DNA of 64,000 bases, taken from the NCBI RefSeq assembly GCF_000252445.1, contig NC_017805.1, forward strand, positions 268,094 through 332,093, in the 5' to 3' direction. Origin of the DNA: Deinococcus gobiensis I-0. GTDB taxonomy: Bacteria; Deinococcota; Deinococci; Deinococcales; Deinococcaceae. The position numbers and the translations under genes are program-made. Below the pieces are notes generated by a model that saw only the letters and a list, made by a program, of their open reading frames with translations, was not told where the DNA came from and did no database searches. Shown here piece after piece: positions 61,497-64,000 of this stretch (positions are counted from its first letter, which is position 1; each line of letters starts with the position of its first letter).

Positions 61497-62613
61497 CGGC
61501 CGGCTGGAAGGCCGCGTCGTCGCCCTCCGCACCCTCTGCGACGCGCCGCCACGCTTCCCCGATGAGCCACGCCGCCTGGGCGGCCAGCGGCGCGAAGCGG
61601 GGGTCCTGGGTCTGGCCGGCGCGGTAGCGCGCGAAGATCTGGAGGACGATCACCGCGAGCTTGAAGTGCCCCAGCACCTCGTACCACGCCACGTTGCCCA
61701 CGTCGCGCCCGCTGCGCTCGGCGTAGCGCGCCAGGAATTCCTCGCGGGTCAGGAAGCCCCGGTCGCTGGCGGCGGCCCCCACGCGGCTGCGCGCGCCGCC
61801 GGGCTGCTCGGGCATGGTCCAATAGGTCAGGCTCAGGCCCAGGTCGGCCAGGGGATCGCCCAGGGTGGTCATCTCCCAGTCGAGCAGGGCGGTGACGTGC
61901 GCGGGGTCGGCCTCGGCGAACATCAGGTTGTCGAGCTTGAAGTCGTTGTGCACCAGCGTATGCGCGCTCTCGGGCGGCGTGTGGGCCTCAAGCCACGCGA
62001 TGACCAGTTCGTCGCGCAGTTCGGCGGGCGGGGGCAGGTCGCCCGAATCCTTCAGCAGATCACGCGCGCGCCGCCAGCGCCCGGCCCAGCCCTCGACCTG
62101 ACGGCGATTGAAGCCCTCGGGGCGGCCCAGGTCGCTCAGGCCCGCCGCGCCGATATCCACCGCGTGCAGAGCCGCGAGCGTATCCACCAGCGCCTCCGAG
62201 AGCTGCCGGGGAGCGTCCGGGTTCGCCGCGTACTCGCCGGGCAGCCGCGACCGCACGACCACGCCCCGGCGCCGCTCCATGAGGTAGAAGGGCGCGCCCA
62301 GCACCGCCACGTCCTCGACGAGCAGCGCGGGCCGGGGGGCCGCCGGGAACACCGGACTGACCCGCTCCAGCAGCCGGAATTCGCGGGCCATGTCGTGCGC
62401 GCCCTTGGCGACCGGCCCCAGCGGCGCGCGGCGCAGCACGTATTCGGTATCGCCCATCCGCAGCAGGTAGGTCAGGTTGGAAAAGCCGCCCGGAAACTGC
62501 CGCACTTCCAGCGCGTCCACGTCTCCGGCGACCTTGCCGCGCAGGGCCTCGCGCAGCGCCTCCAGCGGCAGTTCCTCGCCGGGGCGCACCGGGGCGGCGT
62601 CGGGCTGGCTCAC
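61489..62613 (-). CDS. APH-family phosphotransferase (ACAD10/11-like kinase domain)
   Basis: 374 aa. An N-terminal lobe with FPGGFSNLTYLLRMGDTEYVLRRAPLGPVAKGAHDM, the catalytic loop LVHNDFKLDNLMF and metal-binding ALLDWEMTTLGDPLADLG define the family. These proteins often accompany acyl-CoA dehydrogenases and SDRs in fatty- or hydroxy-acid degradation; in ACAD10/11 the domain phosphorylates 4-hydroxyacyl-CoA. The GTG at 62613 overlaps the SDR stop (GTGA). Not evidence of antibiotic resistance. Confidence 0.86.
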   Translation of the reverse strand: MSQPDAAPVRPGEELPLEALREALRGKVAGDVDALEVRQFPGGFSNLTYLLRMGDTEYVLRRAPLGPVAKGAHDMAREFRLLERVSPVFPAAPRPALLVEDVAVLGAPFYLMERRRGVVVRSRLPGEYAANPDAPRQLSEALVDTLAALHAVDIGAAGLSDLGRPEGFNRRQVEGWAGRWRRARDLLKDSGDLPPPAELRDELVIAWLEAHTPPESAHTLVHNDFKLDNLMFAEADPAHVTALLDWEMTTLGDPLADLGLSLTYWTMPEQPGGARSRVGAAASDRGFLTREEFLARYAERSGRDVGNVAWYEVLGHFKLAVIVLQIFARYRAGQTQDPRFAPLAAQAAWLIGEAWRRVAEGAEGDDAAFQPADE

Positions 62614-63434
62614 CCCTGCTCTCCGCCCTGAACCGGGCCAGTAGGGGCGGCTCCGGCGGAAGCCCCGCCGTGCCCGGCGATCAGCGCCATCGCCTTGACG
62701 CGCAGGCGGCGCATCTTGCCGATCCAGCCGTCGTAGTCGCCAGCCTTGTTCTGGAACGAGACGAGGGTGGTCGGATGCGTGGTGACCAGGAATCCGTCGC
62801 GGCGCAGCACCTCCAGCGTCTTCTCGACGAGTTCGTCGGTGCTGATGGCGGTCTGTTGCAGGATCGGCGCGTTCTGGATCATGGGGGTCCAGACGCCCTC
62901 GGGGCACAGGCACGACACCCGGATGCCCCGGTCGCCGTAGGTCACGGCCAGCCACTCGGCGAAGGCCAGGGCCGCGTGCTTGGTCACCGCATAGGGCGCC
63001 GAGTGCAGTTCGGTGAGCAGGCCCGCCGCCGACGCCGTGTTCAGCAGGTGGCCCTCGCCGCGCCCCAGCATGTGCGGCAGCAGGTGGCGCGCGGCCCAGA
63101 CGTGGCTCATCACGTTGACGCGGTGGATCAGGTCCCAGGTCTTGTCGGGCGTTTCCGGCCCCTCGCCGACCGCAATGCCCGCATTCGAGCAGAACAGGTC
63201 AATGCGGCCTTCCTGCGCCAGCACGTCGTCGATCAGGCCCTTGACGCCGTCCTCCTGCCCGATGTCGGCGGCCACGAAGCGCGCGCCGATCTCAGCGGCC
63301 TTCTGCGCGCCCAGCTCGGCGTTGCGGTCGGAGGCGACCACAGTGGCCCCCTCCTGCACGAAACGGGTCGAGAGGGCCAGCCCGATGCCCGAGGCCGCGC
63401 CGGTCACGACGATCACTTTACCGTTGAAGTCCAT
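62610..63434 (-). CDS. short-chain dehydrogenase/reductase
   Basis: 274 aa classical SDR. VIVVTGAASGIGLALSTRFVQEGA, the NAG in FCSNAGIAVGEG, the Ser region LLNTASAAGLLTE and YAVTKHAALAFAEW (catalytic Tyr and Lys). VASDRNAEL suggests NAD. The ATG at 63434 follows AAGGAAGG. First gene of the overlapping operon; partner to the APH-like kinase, plausibly oxidising a hydroxy-acyl substrate. Confidence 0.9.
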   Translation of the reverse strand: MDFNGKVIVVTGAASGIGLALSTRFVQEGATVVASDRNAELGAQKAAEIGARFVAADIGQEDGVKGLIDDVLAQEGRIDLFCSNAGIAVGEGPETPDKTWDLIHRVNVMSHVWAARHLLPHMLGRGEGHLLNTASAAGLLTELHSAPYAVTKHAALAFAEWLAVTYGDRGIRVSCLCPEGVWTPMIQNAPILQQTAISTDELVEKTLEVLRRDGFLVTTHPTTLVSFQNKAGDYDGWIGKMRRLRVKAMALIAGHGGASAGAAPTGPVQGGEQG

Positions 63435-63450
63435 AGATACCTTCCTTGAT

Positions 63451-63978
63451 TCAGGTTCCGTCCAGTGAGAGCTTGTGGATTCCACATTGACGGCATTGAA
63501 AGAGATGTACGGTCATTGATCCGCTCTCGGCACATTCCAATATGTCCTTGGCGTCCCACTGTTTAGAGATGTTTCGCGCTAAAGCCTGCGCCTCGGCCAC
63601 AACATCGGAAGCCGCTGCCAATTCAGGGGACTCGGATGGAATGAGAACGCCGAGATACACACAGCATTCATGACAATGGTCAGGCCAGAAGATGGGATTC
63701 CAGATCACGACGCGCGGGGTCTGCCGCAGGACTGCCAAGACGCTCTCGGCACTGGCTTCTTCCGAGAAATCAGCATCCTGAAACTGTCCGTCGTATCTGG
63801 CTGCCGCCTGACCGTCTGCCACACACCACGGACAGAGGGCTTCCGGCTTCTCCTGTGCGTAGATCCCGCCGACATAGGCCCACGTTCTGGCCAGACCGCA
63901 AACACCACAGGTGATGTCCTGTCGCACGATCCGCTCATCACCGATCGGGTCAGCGTAATACGGAAACTGCGGCAGCAC
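63451..63978 (-). CDS. CbrC-family (UPF0167) protein
   Basis: 175 aa. LPQFPYYADPIGD, DITCGVCGLARTWAYVGGIYAQ, LCPWCVADGQAAARYDGQFQDADF and HCHECCVYLG follow the CbrC pattern, with paired CxxC motifs that suggest metal binding; the last pair is CRQCGIHKLSLDGT. The GTG at 63978 has AAGGAG at a 7-base distance and gives the family-like start MLPQFPYY; a GTG at 63987 is too close to that site. E. coli CbrC is linked to colicin E2 tolerance, but the molecular role is unknown. Confidence 0.85.
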   Translation of the reverse strand: MLPQFPYYADPIGDERIVRQDITCGVCGLARTWAYVGGIYAQEKPEALCPWCVADGQAAARYDGQFQDADFSEEASAESVLAVLRQTPRVVIWNPIFWPDHCHECCVYLGVLIPSESPELAAASDVVAEAQALARNISKQWDAKDILECAESGSMTVHLFQCRQCGIHKLSLDGT

Positions 63979-64000
63979 CCCGCTCACTCCTTGTCCCTAC

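Noticed and set aside
61489..62613. Aminoglycoside resistance gene
   Set aside because: The APH fold is there, but the N-lobe and neighbours match the ACAD10/11-like metabolic group.

Overview
The window looks like a chromosomal stretch of a Deinococcus species. The flanks are very G+C-rich. The HU-like protein has the long Lys/Ala/Pro N-terminal tail typical of deinococci. Several genes carry a -10 element only 6-7 bases before the start codon (leaderless mRNAs), and one regulator seems to start at ATC. Both habits are known in deinococci. No rRNA, tRNA or CRISPR array was seen.

Layout. (1) 1-5.5 kb, plus strand: purine-ureide operon of malate synthase (cut by the window edge), allantoate amidohydrolase, allantoinase and ureidoglycine aminohydrolase, followed by an AzlC/AzlD branched-chain amino-acid exporter. 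(2) 5.6-12.1 kb: galactoside locus with GH42 beta-galactosidase, two CUT1 permeases and a binding protein, divergent from a LacI-type repressor. Two identical operators and two overlapping promoters are visible. (3) 12.2-33.6 kb: surface polysaccharide locus. G+C-rich ends (phosphohexomutase; Wzc-like kinase, mannose-1-phosphate guanylyltransferase, sugar nucleotidyltransferase) enclose an A+T-rich core with an O-antigen ligase-like protein, a membrane-anchored protein, five glycosyltransferases, a polymerase, a frameshifted flippase and a WbaP-type initiating transferase. A G+C-rich insertion-sequence cluster (15.9-19.8 kb) interrupts the core. (4) 33.6-40.7 kb: pabC/pabB, a cytosolic-type subtilase with a small prodomain-like partner, glmM, a lipoprotein subtilase and HU. 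(5) 40.7-43.9 kb: polar amino-acid ABC transporter whose ATPase gene has a one-base frameshift. (6) 43.9-52.3 kb: mixed metabolic genes (GH32, two DinB-fold proteins, SDR, WYL regulator, PRISE-like reductase, methyltransferase, pyridoxal kinase, EAL phosphodiesterase). (7) 52.4-60.6 kb: beta-glucan locus with secreted GH16 laminarinase, GH1 beta-glucosidase, CUT1 importer and LacI repressor, with several related operator-like palindromes. (8) 60.8-64 kb: overlapping operon of SDR, APH-like kinase and histidine phosphatase, plus a CbrC-like protein.

How it works together. Regions 2 and 7 are parallel sugar-uptake modules (secreted or cytosolic glycosidase, binding protein, two permeases, repressor). 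Neither has its own ATPase, so both probably share one encoded elsewhere. Region 3 can supply nucleotide sugars, start a lipid-linked repeat unit, extend, flip and polymerise it, with BY-kinase control. Three reading frames (flippase, amino-acid ABC ATPase, a small orphan gene) are each broken by one missing base and should be checked against reads.
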